Below are positions 1-8,160 of a DNA stretch of 64,000 nt, one piece after another. Origin of the DNA: Bradyrhizobium sp. Tv2a-2 (GTDB taxonomy: Bacteria > Pseudomonadota > Alphaproteobacteria > Rhizobiales > Xanthobacteraceae); the NCBI RefSeq assembly GCF_000472425.1, contig NZ_AXAI01000029.1:2046-66045 (forward strand), in the 5' to 3' direction. How positions within the stretch are numbered: the stretch's first letter is position 1; every line of letters starts with the position of its first letter. Made by a program: the position numbers and the translations under genes. The notes under the pieces are model-generated. The model was not told the DNA's origin. It made no database searches and saw nothing but the letters and a program-made list of their open reading frames with translations.

Positions 1-152
1 AATCATGATTCCATCCTCAGGGTTTGCATGTGAACAACATCTGGCTCAAAGCAAGCCAGCGCCTCACTACGTGTTTGTTACCGGAAGGTGGTCTCTCGAT
101 CTGTGAGAGAGATCACGGGTGCCCGACAGCGGCAGTGCGCTTTGGCTACGAT
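1..152 (-). repeat. Upstream repeat, copy A (leader region of a gene cut by the window edge)
   Basis: About 145 bases here match two other places, 7479-7603 (copy B) and 8608-8760 (copy C), with scattered mismatches. In copies B and C the repeat is the region just upstream of a minus-strand gene for a leader-bearing peptide. Here the equivalent start codon is an ATG read leftwards at 6-4, so the coding part lies outside the window. The repeat carries a GTGA-N6-TCAC box at 103-116. From about 153 to 410 I see no gene. Confidence 0.75.
103..116 (-). promoter_or_regulatory. CRP/FNR-like box A (GTGA-N6-TCAC)
   Basis: A 14-base inverted repeat with arms GTGA and TCAC and a six-base spacer, close to the CRP consensus TGTGA-N6-TCACA. 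Its near edge lies 97 bases upstream of the minus-strand ATG at 6. Four more boxes (7579, 8706, 9387, 10721) sit 82-98 bases before minus-strand starts. The spacer sequence differs between copies while the arms are kept. Confidence 0.5.
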
Positions 153-410
153 ATGACCCGTTAGATTTAAGCTGTGTGTCGTCTCCCACTGCGCTTCTGA
201 TTTATCTGGCATGGATCTTTATGCAGTTGGCGCAGCAGCTCACTATCAGGGGCGAGTTGCATGTCGCGCCGAGTGGCAACAATGATCGCGTCGACATCAG
301 GCGCAACAACGTTGCCACAGAACCGCTTTTCGACACCGAAGAGGGGTGCAGTGCAGTACCGATTGATAGGATGCTGTCGATCCGAGCGCCGGCGCCTTGT
401 ACGAACCAGA

Positions 411-2057
411 TCAGGGGGCAACGCTCTGGCGCAGTCGGAGGAGCTGAGACCGGAGCTGCTCGCAGCCCAACTCCTTCTCGAACTCGGTGATCGCCTTCAG
501 CGTAGGCTCAGCGCGTATGCGTACGAGACGCGCCGTGTCGCGGACACAGGTATCTTCGGCGCGAACGGGCTCGTTTTGAGCCGGCTGATTCAGAGCTGGT
601 TGCGGCGCGGCATCGCTACCAGGGGACGAAGTGGTACCGCTGGCGTAACTTTCGAACAGGCGCTGCACTTGCTCACGCAGCCGCTGGCAGGCGACTTCGT
701 GTAGGAAATTGACTATCTCGTCTGGCGCGGGATAGGCGCGCAAACGTGCCAACCGCGCTTCGTCGCGGACACAGGGGTCGGTAATCTCGGCCGCCGCTTG
801 CGCCGGAAGCGGCGGCCTGGGGAGTTCCACTTTCGCCGCGGGTGGCGTGGTTGGCGGCGTTGAATTGACCACGACCGACTTCGGCAGGGCCGGCACCGGG
901 ACCAGCGCGGCAGCGCTACCAGGGGACGGAGTGGCATCGCTGGCGAAACTTTCGAACAGGCGCTGTACTTGCGGACGCAACCGCTGGCAGGCGACCTCGC
1001 GTTGGAAGTTGATTATTTCGTCAGGCGCGGGATTGGCGCGCAGATGTGCCAACCGCGCTTCGTCGCGGACACAGGGGTCGGCAATCGCGGGCGCCGCCTG
1101 CGCCGGAAGCGGCGGCTTGGGGAGTTCCACTTTCGCCGCGGGTGGCGTTATTGTCAGCGTTGGATTGACCGCGACCGGCTTCGGCAGGGCCGGTACCGGT
1201 ACTACCGGTCGAGGGATTGGCGCCGCTGCCACGGGCGGCGGCACCGGTGCGACCTTTGTCGCATCCAACGGTGGCACTAAGGAGATAGTTGCGCCACCGA
1301 GAGAGCCATAGATAAACGGCTCCTGCCGTCCGCCCGTCATGGCGAGAACCTCATCCCGCACCCGACCAAGCGCGATCCGAACGTCGACGCCGGGCTCGGT
1401 AAGGTGCCTGAGCAGCGCGGTTGCATAGGGACTGTTAACGCCGTCGCCGTCATAGGAAATCGAGCCGGCCTTCGCTGCGAAGGCCACCAGCGTATCGGCG
1501 CTGATTTCTTCAAGCTTCGCAAGCCCGCCTCTGGTCGGCGAGCGGCTTGCGGAACGCAGCTTGGCCGCAAACGGATTGTCGCGGCAGGCGTCGAGCAGTA
1601 TCAAACGCAGGCGACGTACCGGTTCCAGCGCCCAGACGATGCGATCGAGCGCGATAGCTTCATCGTCGACGTCGTAGTCGTGGCTCAGCCTGGCATCCAT
1701 CGGTATCAGATAATTGACGCCGCCGATCTCAATTCCGTGGCCGGCGTAATAGACCACCGCCATATCAGCATTCTCTGCAGTGATGAGAAATTCACGCACA
1801 GTGCGCTTGAAGTCGACGACGCCGAGATCGTTGCGCGAAATGACGACATCGAAACCGATCGATTTGAACAGCGCTGCGATCGCATTGGAATCGTTGATGG
1901 TATTGGGCAGCGTAGGTGCGTTCTTATAGCCGGAGATTCCGACCACCAGCGCGACCCGACGCTCCGCTGCGGCCGCAGTGGCGAACATCGCGCTGACGAC
2001 GAGGCAGAGGCCGTAGATCAAGAGTTGGCGCAATTTCATCGCTGCATCAATATCCAT
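411..2057 (-). CDS. Exported caspase-like (peptidase C14/metacaspase) protein with C-terminal Cys-rich repeats
   Basis: A 548-residue protein with a signal peptide (about 1-31) followed by a caspase-like p20 domain at about 32-260. The catalytic dyad is visible: YYAGHG around His107 and LLDACRDNP around Cys158. After a proline-rich linker the C-terminal half has three related modules of the form CVRDxARL..LRA..P...I..F..E..CxxLR, the first two coded by a 300-base tandem duplication. The start overlaps the end of the upstream DUF4399 gene by 11 bases, with a GGAG motif just before it, so the two are probably translated together. Related proteins cleave after basic residues; the target here is unknown. 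An exported location is inferred from the signal peptide. Confidence 0.85.
   Translation of the reverse strand: MDIDAAMKLRQLLIYGLCLVVSAMFATAAAAERRVALVVGISGYKNAPTLPNTINDSNAIAALFKSIGFDVVISRNDLGVVDFKRTVREFLITAENADMAVVYYAGHGIEIGGVNYLIPMDARLSHDYDVDDEAIALDRIVWALEPVRRLRLILLDACRDNPFAAKLRSASRSPTRGGLAKLEEISADTLVAFAAKAGSISYDGDGVNSPYATALLRHLTEPGVDVRIALGRVRDEVLAMTGGRQEPFIYGSLGGATISLVPPLDATKVAPVPPPVAAAPIPRPVVPVPALPKPVAVNPTLTITPPAAKVELPKPPLPAQAAPAIADPCVRDEARLAHLRANPAPDEIINFQREVACQRLRPQVQRLFESFASDATPSPGSAAALVPVPALPKSVVVNSTPPTTPPAAKVELPRPPLPAQAAAEITDPCVRDEARLARLRAYPAPDEIVNFLHEVACQRLREQVQRLFESYASGTTSSPGSDAAPQPALNQPAQNEPVRAEDTCVRDTARLVRIRAEPTLKAITEFEKELGCEQLRSQLLRLRQSVAP
605..1204. repeat. Two tandem 300-bp direct repeats inside the caspase-like gene
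   Basis: The segments at about 605-904 and 905-1204 align with a period of exactly 300 bases (for example CTTTCGAACAGG at 649 and 949). They code two 100-residue units made of a Pro/Ala-rich linker and a CVRDEARL module. High nucleotide identity suggests a recent duplication; a third, more diverged module follows at the protein C-terminus (about 411-560). Confidence 0.9.
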
Positions 2058-3006
2058 AGCTCCGCCACGAGTGGCGGCGGCGGCCGTAGCGTTTCCTCGG
2101 TGGCTGGCCAGACTCCGTCACGGTGACGTTGATGACTTCGGAGTAGACCGGCGGATTGTGCGGCACGTGGGCGTAATCGGCGAACAGCAGGCGCAGCTTG
2201 TGCTGACCGACTGGTAGCGTGATCTTCGCTTCGGTCTGGCCGGCGCCGAAATGCAGATGGTTGAAGTCGTTCGGTATCGGCTGGTCGAGCGGAGGCAATT
2301 CGGCATCGACAAGTAAATGATGGTGACCAGTGTTGGGCTTGTCGAAGCCGGCTGGCGCCACGCCCATGTTCAACAGGCCGAAGCGGATAACCGCGTTCGG
2401 AGGAATATAGGAGCCGTTCTTCGGATAGATAAAATAGACCTTGGCATCTTTCGGCGAAGGGCGACGTCCGCCCGCCGCAGGTGCTGCTTGAGCCGCCGCG
2501 GGAGCGATCTGGTCGGCCACCTTCACCTTGATGCGTTCGGAGATCACCGGCGGCGAATGCGGAACATGATTCTTGTCGCCGAACACGAGCTGCAATGTGT
2601 GCTCGCCGGGCGTCAGCGAAATCTCGGCCTCGGTCTGTCCCGCACCGAAATGCAGGTGCTGGAAGTCGTTGGGAATTTCGGCATTCAGCGGCGGCGTCGG
2701 AGCGTCTATGATCAGATGATGGTGACCACTATTGGCCCGGTCCGAGCCTGCCGGCGCGACGCCCATGCCATGTAGGCCAAAATGCAGCGTGGTCTTGGTT
2801 GGCAGTGTGTCGCCATCTTTCAATCCAATGAAATAAACGGCAGCCCCAGGGGGCGAGGGCGTCGGCCCGCCGACCTGGGCTTGGGGCTGGGCCGGCGGCT
2901 GGGGCTGGGCCGGCGGCTGGGCCTGGGCCTGGGCCTGGGCAACGCTGCAATGCAGCAAAACTGCGACAAATGGAATTAGGACCGATAGCGGCGACCGTTT
3001 CATCAT
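2047..3006 (-). CDS. Exported protein with two DUF4399 domains
   Basis: About 319 residues from the ATG at 3006, which has GGAAGA upstream; a longer in-frame reading to 3195 lacks support. It starts with a hydrophobic signal peptide ending near AQA, then a Pro/Gln-rich stretch of short PPAQPQ-type repeats. Two tandem DUF4399 domains follow, each with GHHHL and PNDFxHLHFGAGQTEA. The histidine clusters suggest metal binding, but no biochemical role is established for the family. It is the first gene of a pair with the caspase-like gene, with which it overlaps. Confidence 0.8.
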   Translation of the reverse strand: MMKRSPLSVLIPFVAVLLHCSVAQAQAQAQPPAQPQPPAQPQAQVGGPTPSPPGAAVYFIGLKDGDTLPTKTTLHFGLHGMGVAPAGSDRANSGHHHLIIDAPTPPLNAEIPNDFQHLHFGAGQTEAEISLTPGEHTLQLVFGDKNHVPHSPPVISERIKVKVADQIAPAAAQAAPAAGGRRPSPKDAKVYFIYPKNGSYIPPNAVIRFGLLNMGVAPAGFDKPNTGHHHLLVDAELPPLDQPIPNDFNHLHFGAGQTEAKITLPVGQHKLRLLFADYAHVPHNPPVYSEVINVTVTESGQPPRKRYGRRRHSWRSYGY

Positions 3007-3192
3007 CGCAATCTTCCGAATATCTGGACCGCAGTAGCCGCGGGAATCTGAAAAGCAATTACAAGGGTCGAAGGTGTCCCCCCGACCAAATGAATAGGGC
3101 AACAAACGATATCCCTTTGCCGCCCAATGTAAATCGAAAATCCGCGGCTGACCGCATCCTTGCCGGTTGCGGCTGAATGGAGCATGTTGTGC

Positions 3193-3235
3193 CACATTGA
3201 ATGTGACATGTGCATACTCTGATGCATACTCTGAT
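3193..3235. promoter_or_regulatory. Divergent promoter region with inverted and tandem repeats
   Basis: The gap between the divergent genes starting at 3006 (minus) and 3260 (plus) contains a perfect 13-base inverted repeat, CACATT-G-AATGTG (3193-3205), and a perfect 12-base tandem repeat, GCATACTCTGAT twice (3212-3235), 25 bases before the plus-strand start. These are plausible operator sites shared by the two operons; no regulator is assigned. Confidence 0.45.
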
Positions 3236-3259
3236 CATTGATACGACCGGGGATTAAAA

Positions 3260-4132
3260 ATGAAATCCGCCGTCTTCGCTGTGATCTTCCTCACAGCGCT
3301 GATTGAAATTTCGAGTACGGTGAGCGCCCAGCGAGGGCTGATCAGCGGCCCGCCCGCCGATCCGTCGTCAGCGTCACCGGACACCAAGGTGGCTCAACAG
3401 AGCACAAGATTGGAGCCAGGAGAGCTGTTTCGCGATTGCGATAGCTGCCTCGAGCTTGTGGTCGTGCCGCCGGGGGATTTCGTCATGGGATCGAATGACA
3501 CGCCCTATGAGAAGCCCGAGCACCCGATCAGCATTCGCAAGCCCTTCGCCATCGGCCGCCGCGAGGTGACGTTCGCGGAGTGGGACCAGTGCTTTGATAC
3601 CGGCGCGTGCAAGGTGCGTCCCGATGATCACGGCTGGGGACGCGGCGACCGCCCGGTGATCAATGTCAGCTGGGAGGACGCCAAACTGTTCGTCGCCTGG
3701 CTGTCCCAGAAGACCGGACAAAAATACCGCCTGCCCAGCGAGGCGGAATGGGAATATGCGGCGCGGGCGGGGACCAGAACGCCGTTCTGGTGGGGTCGAG
3801 AAGTCGGTACGGGTCACGCGCAGTGCGACACCTGCGGCAGTCAGATCAAGCAGCAGGTAGTGCCCACGGGCTCGTTCCGGCCAAACGGCTTCGGGCTCTA
3901 CGACACATCTGGCAACGCAGCGGAATGGGTCGAGGATTGCTGGAATGACTCCTATCGCAATGCACCTAAGGATGCGTCGCCTTGGACGTCGGGCGACTGC
4001 CGTCTGCGGGTGCTCCGCGGCGGCAACTTCCTCAGCAAGGCCAGCGACGTCAGATCTGCGGCGAGGTTTCGCTACGACGTTGATGTGCGCTACTACGCCA
4101 ACGGCTTTCGCGTAGCGCGGGAGTTGCCATGA
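3260..4132 (+). CDS. Exported SUMF1/formylglycine-generating-enzyme-like domain protein
   Basis: A 290-residue protein with a signal peptide (about 1-23) and one FGE-sulfatase fold domain. Diagnostic stretches are GDFVMGS, EVTFAEWDQC, NVSWEDAKLFVAWLS, YRLPSEAEWEYAARAG, NGFGLYDTSGNAAEWVEDCW and the terminal GFRVAR. The paired cysteines used by true formylglycine-generating enzymes near the C-terminus are absent (the segment reads RSAARFRYDVDVRYYANGFR), so it is more likely a binding or other non-FGE member. It is divergent from the DUF4399/caspase pair and overlaps the next gene by four bases (ATGA). Confidence 0.8.
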   Translation: MKSAVFAVIFLTALIEISSTVSAQRGLISGPPADPSSASPDTKVAQQSTRLEPGELFRDCDSCLELVVVPPGDFVMGSNDTPYEKPEHPISIRKPFAIGRREVTFAEWDQCFDTGACKVRPDDHGWGRGDRPVINVSWEDAKLFVAWLSQKTGQKYRLPSEAEWEYAARAGTRTPFWWGREVGTGHAQCDTCGSQIKQQVVPTGSFRPNGFGLYDTSGNAAEWVEDCWNDSYRNAPKDASPWTSGDCRLRVLRGGNFLSKASDVRSAARFRYDVDVRYYANGFRVARELP

Positions 4133-4572
4133 TCATGCCGCGCGCGGGAACGATGCGCACGATCGTTGCGGTAACGCCTATGCTGTTCGCTACCGCTCCT
4201 GCGGCTTGGGCGCAGTCCTACCTCGCCAGCGGGCACATCGGCTATCTCCAGGAATGGGAGATAATGGGAAATCTTGCCAAGATCGCAACGCGCCTAGGTG
4301 CGGACTATTCAGGGACGATCACACTGCGACACGTCGGCTTGTGCAGCGTCAATGGTGTTGAGCAAAAGCAGGCACGCATGCAGCTGAACGTTTCGTCCGC
4401 GCACCTGGAAGGCATGTTGATCATGGACGACGATCAATGCCGCATCGTCGCATCTGGATCATCGGGCTCGGGCCTGCTGACCTGCCGGAGCGGGCAGGAC
4501 GTTCCGATCAATCTCCTGATCGGCCAAGCGGTCACAACTGAGCCGACCGATCGCATCGGCCGTCATCCCTGA
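4129..4572 (+). CDS. Small secreted protein of unknown function
   Basis: A 147-residue protein whose ATG overlaps the TGA of the SUMF1-like gene, which implies translational coupling. The N-terminus has a signal peptide ending near AWA. The mature part contains three or four cysteines and no motif I recognise. Its fixed position directly after the SUMF1-like gene suggests a joint role outside the cytoplasm, but nothing in the sequence gives a function. Confidence 0.6.
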   Translation: MIMPRAGTMRTIVAVTPMLFATAPAAWAQSYLASGHIGYLQEWEIMGNLAKIATRLGADYSGTITLRHVGLCSVNGVEQKQARMQLNVSSAHLEGMLIMDDDQCRIVASGSSGSGLLTCRSGQDVPINLLIGQAVTTEPTDRIGRHP

Positions 4573-5067
4573 ACAAGTCACCTGACGACTCTTGTTCGCA
4601 AGAAGATGGTCGTCGATCGTGGATTAAGAACCGAGCCCACGACTTAAGATCACACACAACTTTAGAGAGAGAGGGCTGCAACCCCGCTTACCAGTACGTA
4701 AGTGCTGTTTGGGCAGTGAATTTCATGGCTGTGTTTTCAACACAAGCGGCCAAGAGCACGCGTGCGATACGTTCGGAGAATACTTCCAGATCGATCGAAC
4801 ACACTCATAGACCGCGCCAGTTCCGACGCAATTGAAATACCGCTCGTTGGATGCGTCGCGTTCCAATCCGCGCGTCAACGTCGCGGCCGTCAGCGCCACC
4901 AGAAATGGACGGGACCAGATTAAGGACGTCTCAAGCAAGGAAATCGATAAAATTGCCCTTTGGGATTTCGCACAGCCAGATTACGTTGCGGTGATTACTC
5001 ACTCGTTTTCGGCTACACGCAAATCCATTTCGATTTTTGTCGCGCAACAGCCTAGTGGCAGGCGCTG
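4573..5067. other. Gap without a supported gene
   Basis: Short overlapping open frames on both strands have no ribosome-binding sites or recognisable motifs. The last 20 bases hold GGCAGG before the patatin-like start. I see nothing else. Confidence 0.5.
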
Positions 5068-6084
5068 ATGGGTACGACAACCAAGCTTGTCAACCTTGCT
5101 TTACAGGGCGGCGGAGCGCACGGCGCATTCACCTGGGGCGTTCTGGATCGCCTCCTTGAGGATGAGCGGATGGCCTTCGAGGGAATCTGCGCGACAAGCG
5201 CCGGCGCCATGAACGCTGCGGTCATGGCGTATGGCCTGACGATCGGCGGACGCGAGGGAGCAAAACTCACGCTCGCCACCTTTTGGCGGCGTATTAGCGA
5301 CGCTGCAGGCTGGGGACCGCTACAGCCGTCCCTACTCGATCGTCTGATGCAAACTGGATCGATTGAGAAATCTCCGGCCTTCATATTCTTCGATATGATG
5401 ACACGACTTCTGTCGCCCTATCAGTTCAACCCGTTGAACTACAACCCGCTGCGCGACGTGCTCGAGAAGACCATCGATTTCGAGCGGTTGCGCCGAGAGA
5501 ATGTCGTCAAGCTGTTCCTTTGCGCGACAAATGTCCGCACCGGGAAAGTCAAGATCTTCGACAACGATGAACTGACGATCTCGGCCGTTCTTGCTTCTGG
5601 GTGCCTTCCACTGCTCTTCCAGGCTATCGAAATCGATGGCGAGGCGTATTGGGACGGCGGCTACATGGGTAATCCAGCAATATTCCCCCTAGTTTACGGC
5701 TGCCAATCCACGGACATTATCGTCATTCACATCAATCCGATTGTGCGCGAGACGGTTCCTCGCGCAGCCAGCGACATATTGAATCGACTAAACGAAATTA
5801 GCTTCAATTCGTCGCTGATGCGCGAGATGCGAGCGATTGCCTTCGCTAACAAGCTTGTCAACAGAGGCGCGCTGCGCGACGAGATAAAGACAATGCTCAT
5901 CCATGCGATCGAGGCAGAATCGTTCATGAAAGACCTCGGGGTCGCCTCCAAGTACAATGCAGACTGGGATTTTCTTACCCATTTGCGCGACGTAGGTCGC
6001 GCCTGCGCTGAGGAGTGGCTGGCCGCGAACTTCCGCCACCTCGGAGCGCGTTCGACCATCGACATTCACGCGCGATACTTATGA
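5068..6084 (+). CDS. Patatin-like phospholipase
   Basis: A 338-residue cytosolic-type patatin protein. The oxyanion-hole motif GGGAHG is at 14-19, the nucleophile elbow reads ATSAG with Ser44 (the usual first glycine is alanine), and the catalytic Asp lies in WDGGYMGNPA near residue 197. The family hydrolyses acyl esters of phospholipids or storage lipids. GGCAGG precedes the ATG. It stands alone between the exported module and the small-gene zone, so no operon partner helps define the substrate. Confidence 0.85.
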   Translation: MGTTTKLVNLALQGGGAHGAFTWGVLDRLLEDERMAFEGICATSAGAMNAAVMAYGLTIGGREGAKLTLATFWRRISDAAGWGPLQPSLLDRLMQTGSIEKSPAFIFFDMMTRLLSPYQFNPLNYNPLRDVLEKTIDFERLRRENVVKLFLCATNVRTGKVKIFDNDELTISAVLASGCLPLLFQAIEIDGEAYWDGGYMGNPAIFPLVYGCQSTDIIVIHINPIVRETVPRAASDILNRLNEISFNSSLMREMRAIAFANKLVNRGALRDEIKTMLIHAIEAESFMKDLGVASKYNADWDFLTHLRDVGRACAEEWLAANFRHLGARSTIDIHARYL

Positions 6085-6355
6085 GCGCGGCAAGGTCGCT
6101 ACAGTTGCCCCGGCTTCGTCGCGCCGTGGAGATAACGATATGGGCGCTTGGCACGCCCTGCGCGCGCATTCGACGCACGACTTTGCGCCGCGCTTGGAGC
6201 CGCCGGCTGCTCCTGAGATGGTGCGCGGGCTGCGACGGAAATGCCGCTCCGCGCGTATCGCTCCGGCGAAGGCACGCCGGAGGAAGGCCGTCGCGATCGC
6301 ATTCAAGCCCTGGTGAAGGCGTATGAATGGTGGCAGCTCCGACGGCATGACATCC

Positions 6356-6589
6356 TCAGTGCGGCTTGCCTAGCACTAAAGCGAAGGGCAAGACGAAAAT
6401 CACATCGTCGGCCTCATCGCTGACATGCAATGCCCAATCACGCCAATCTTCAAGGCTGGCTCCTGCGATGAGCGATCGCACCCGGCTGGTGGCTGTTTCG
6501 CACGCCTCGATCAGGTCGGATACGGATGTACCGCAACGATCCCTCAACACTCCTCGAGCGTTGGTGCAATGAAAGTAGACCTTAGCCAT
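6356..6589 (-). CDS. DUF6894 family small protein
   Basis: A 77-residue protein read from the ATG at 6589, which has AGAGGAGA upstream at good spacing; a longer reading to 6649 is not supported. The pattern (MAKVYFHCTN start, LRDRCGT..SDL.EA, LEDWRDWALHVSDE, then a hydrophobic end FVLPFALVL) is typical of DUF6894 proteins, which are short, numerous in rhizobia and of unknown function. Confidence 0.75.
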   Translation of the reverse strand: MAKVYFHCTNARGVLRDRCGTSVSDLIEACETATSRVRSLIAGASLEDWRDWALHVSDEADDVIFVLPFALVLGKPH

Positions 6590-6903
6590 GTACGTCTCCT
6601 CTGAACATCTGGATGAGCAGGCTCGATCCTGCATATTGGAGCCATACAAGGCCGCAGAAGAGATCGTCCGTGATCATGCTCACAGGCTACTTGAGGGTCG
6701 GCAGCGTCGATTAAAGCCGCTTGGAACGGATCGCCTTGCCATGCTCGCGATGTTTCCTCGCTGCGTCAGGAAGTTCGAGGTAGGCACAGGGCGCAGAATG
6801 GAGCTGTTTCTCTACAAGTAGCGATCAGTTTCGATAAGCTCAGCGTTGTGCATGCTCTTCCCGCTGCCGCTGCGGCGCGCATCCTCCGGCTTTTATGCCG
6901 CGT
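6590..6903. other. Gap without a supported gene
   Basis: An open frame on the plus strand (6588-6821, 77 codons) has no ribosome-binding site and overlaps the start of the DUF6894 gene, so I do not call it. Nothing else is visible. Confidence 0.4.
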
Positions 6904-7134
6904 CTATAAGCCAAGGTCGTAATCAGACTCGCATTCCTCAGCCCTGGCAGCCGATCGCGCAATTGCTTTGGCCGCATCGACACGCGAAGCTTTCTCGGCT
7001 CGCCGCTCGTAGTCGTCTGCAAGAGCCTTAAGCCGACCCGCAACTGCTCGGTCGGTCATGGTTTGGGCAACGTGGAGCAAGCTCTGTGCTGTTTTTAAGT
7101 ATTCCATGCCCCGTGGTGAAATCTGGAAAGTCAT
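6904..7134 (-). CDS. Small alpha-helical protein of unknown function
   Basis: A 76-residue protein starting MTFQISPRGMEYLKTAQ, rich in Ala, Arg and Glu and predicted helical. I know similar short proteins as hypothetical in Bradyrhizobium. The ATG at 7134 overlaps the stop codon of the upstream gene by one base (TGATG), so it is the second gene of a coupled pair. GAGGG lies just upstream. Function unknown. Confidence 0.6.
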   Translation of the reverse strand: MTFQISPRGMEYLKTAQSLLHVAQTMTDRAVAGRLKALADDYERRAEKASRVDAAKAIARSAARAEECESDYDLGL

Positions 7135-7481
7135 CAAGCCCTCGCTCGGTTCTCTGGCGTCCGGTCTAAAGCGATCCCAAGCCAGGATAGCCAATTGCGA
7201 TCACTAGCCCGGCGAGCTCTGAAGCGATCGACGCACTTCTTGGAACAGAGAGAGGTTCGCCACGAGTAGTGCCGGACGAGTCCAAACTTTCCATCACAAA
7301 CTGCGCATCGTGCGGCTCTGCCAGATCCAACGCTGGCGTTACCAGCGATACCGCCGGTGTGGCCACTGGTGCCGCCGACAGCCACACCAACCTGCGTGGC
7401 ATTGTTCGCCTGCGCGACGACAATGCCGAAACCGAAGAGCCCTCCACACTCGGGGTCGATCACTTCACGCATTTTACTCAT
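7134..7481 (-). CDS. Leader-bearing peptide fused to a Cys-rich (zinc-finger-like) tail
   Basis: A 115-residue protein. Its first residues, MSKMREVIDPECGG, match the leader of the gene at 8161-8610 with four residues missing before the Cys-Gly-Gly. Next comes a hydrophobic Gly/Val segment with NNATQVGVAVGG, also shared with that gene. The C-terminal part has CAVC...CSKKC, a possible four-cysteine zinc site, in a basic context (RFRARR). The 125 bases upstream are repeat copy B with a GTGA-N6-TCAC box. Leader plus zinc-like tail may be a natural design or a fusion; the shortened leader suggests it may no longer be processed. Confidence 0.6.
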   Translation of the reverse strand: MSKMREVIDPECGGLFGFGIVVAQANNATQVGVAVGGTSGHTGGIAGNASVGSGRAARCAVCDGKFGLVRHYSWRTSLCSKKCVDRFRARRASDRNWLSWLGIALDRTPENRARA

Positions 7482-7603
7482 GACTTCCCTTCAGGAGTTG
7501 CATGTGAACCACATCTGGTTCAAAGTAAGCGAGTGCCTCACTACTCGTGTTTGATACCGGAGGGTGGGCTTTTTATCTGTGACAGAAATCACGGGCGCCC
7601 GAG
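7479..7603 (-). repeat. Upstream repeat, copy B
   Basis: About 125 bases similar to copies A (1-152) and C (8608-8760), covering the 5' leader and presumed promoter of the gene ending at 7481. Similarity stops abruptly near 7603, where the transposase remnant begins, while A and C stay alike for about 25 more bases. The insertion therefore seems to have removed the distal part of this copy. Confidence 0.8.
7579..7592 (-). promoter_or_regulatory. CRP/FNR-like box B
   Basis: GTGA-CAGAAA-TCAC, 98 bases upstream of the ATG at 7481. Arms and spacing equal those of boxes A, C, D and E. Confidence 0.5.
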
Positions 7604-8097
7604 AGCTTGTCGTAGGTCGTTTCGACCTGATGACATTGTTTGATCCTGTTGAAGAAGCGTTCAACGATCTTGCGGGCTCGGTAGAGGTATGAGCGGAAAC
7701 AGATTGGCTTGGTTGCTTTTCGGCCGCATGTTGGCCAGGCGCCCTTCCTGATGGCGAGTTCTCTGATCCAATCGGCGTCGTAGCCACGGTCGGCAAGCAA
7801 CATTGATCCAGGAGTTTTCCGACAAGCTGATTGTGGTGGGGCTCACTAGGCGTCACCGAGAGCCGGATTGGCAAGCCGTTGGTATGAACCACCGCATGAA
7901 TCTTGCTCGCTAGCCCACCCCGTGGACCGTCCTATCGACTGCACTCTGTTCCGAGTGGTGCACGCTCCATGCTGATCCACGCGGACAATCGAGGCGTCGA
8001 TCATCTGGACAGCGGCATCATTGGCAGCAGCGAGCGCGCGTCCATGATATCGCTGCACACGCCGACCCGCTGCGAGCGAACGAAGCGGGCGTAGCAA
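7604..8097 (-). pseudogene. Degenerate IS5-family transposase
   Basis: Reading leftwards, pieces of one transposase appear in shifting frames: MIDASIVRVDQHGAC (8097-7846), then TNGLPIRLSVTPSEPHHN, then MLLADRGYDADWIRELA and LYRARKIVERFFNRIKQC (7803-7573). These are typical of IS5-type DDE transposases, including the second Asp in LADRGYDAD and the Glu in ERFFNRIK. At least two frameshifts break it, the N-terminus is missing and I found no terminal inverted repeats, so it is a dead fragment. Confidence 0.8.
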
Positions 8098-8160
8098 GTG
8101 GTCATCGTATCGTACGAATTGCTATCCGCCGCTGGCAAGGACCGTGCGGGCATCCGCAAT

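Noticed and set aside
2047..3195. Longer DUF4399 reading starting at 3195
   Set aside because: The extra 63 residues precede a clear signal peptide, and the ATG at 3006 has a good ribosome-binding site.
3281..3296. Perfect TGTGA-N6-TCACA site
   Set aside because: It lies inside the signal-peptide codons of the SUMF1-like gene (AVIFLTA) about 25 bases after the start, not at the 80-100 base upstream position of the other boxes, so it is probably chance.
6588..6821. 77-codon plus-strand frame
   Set aside because: It overlaps the start of the DUF6894 gene, has no ribosome-binding site and no recognisable feature.
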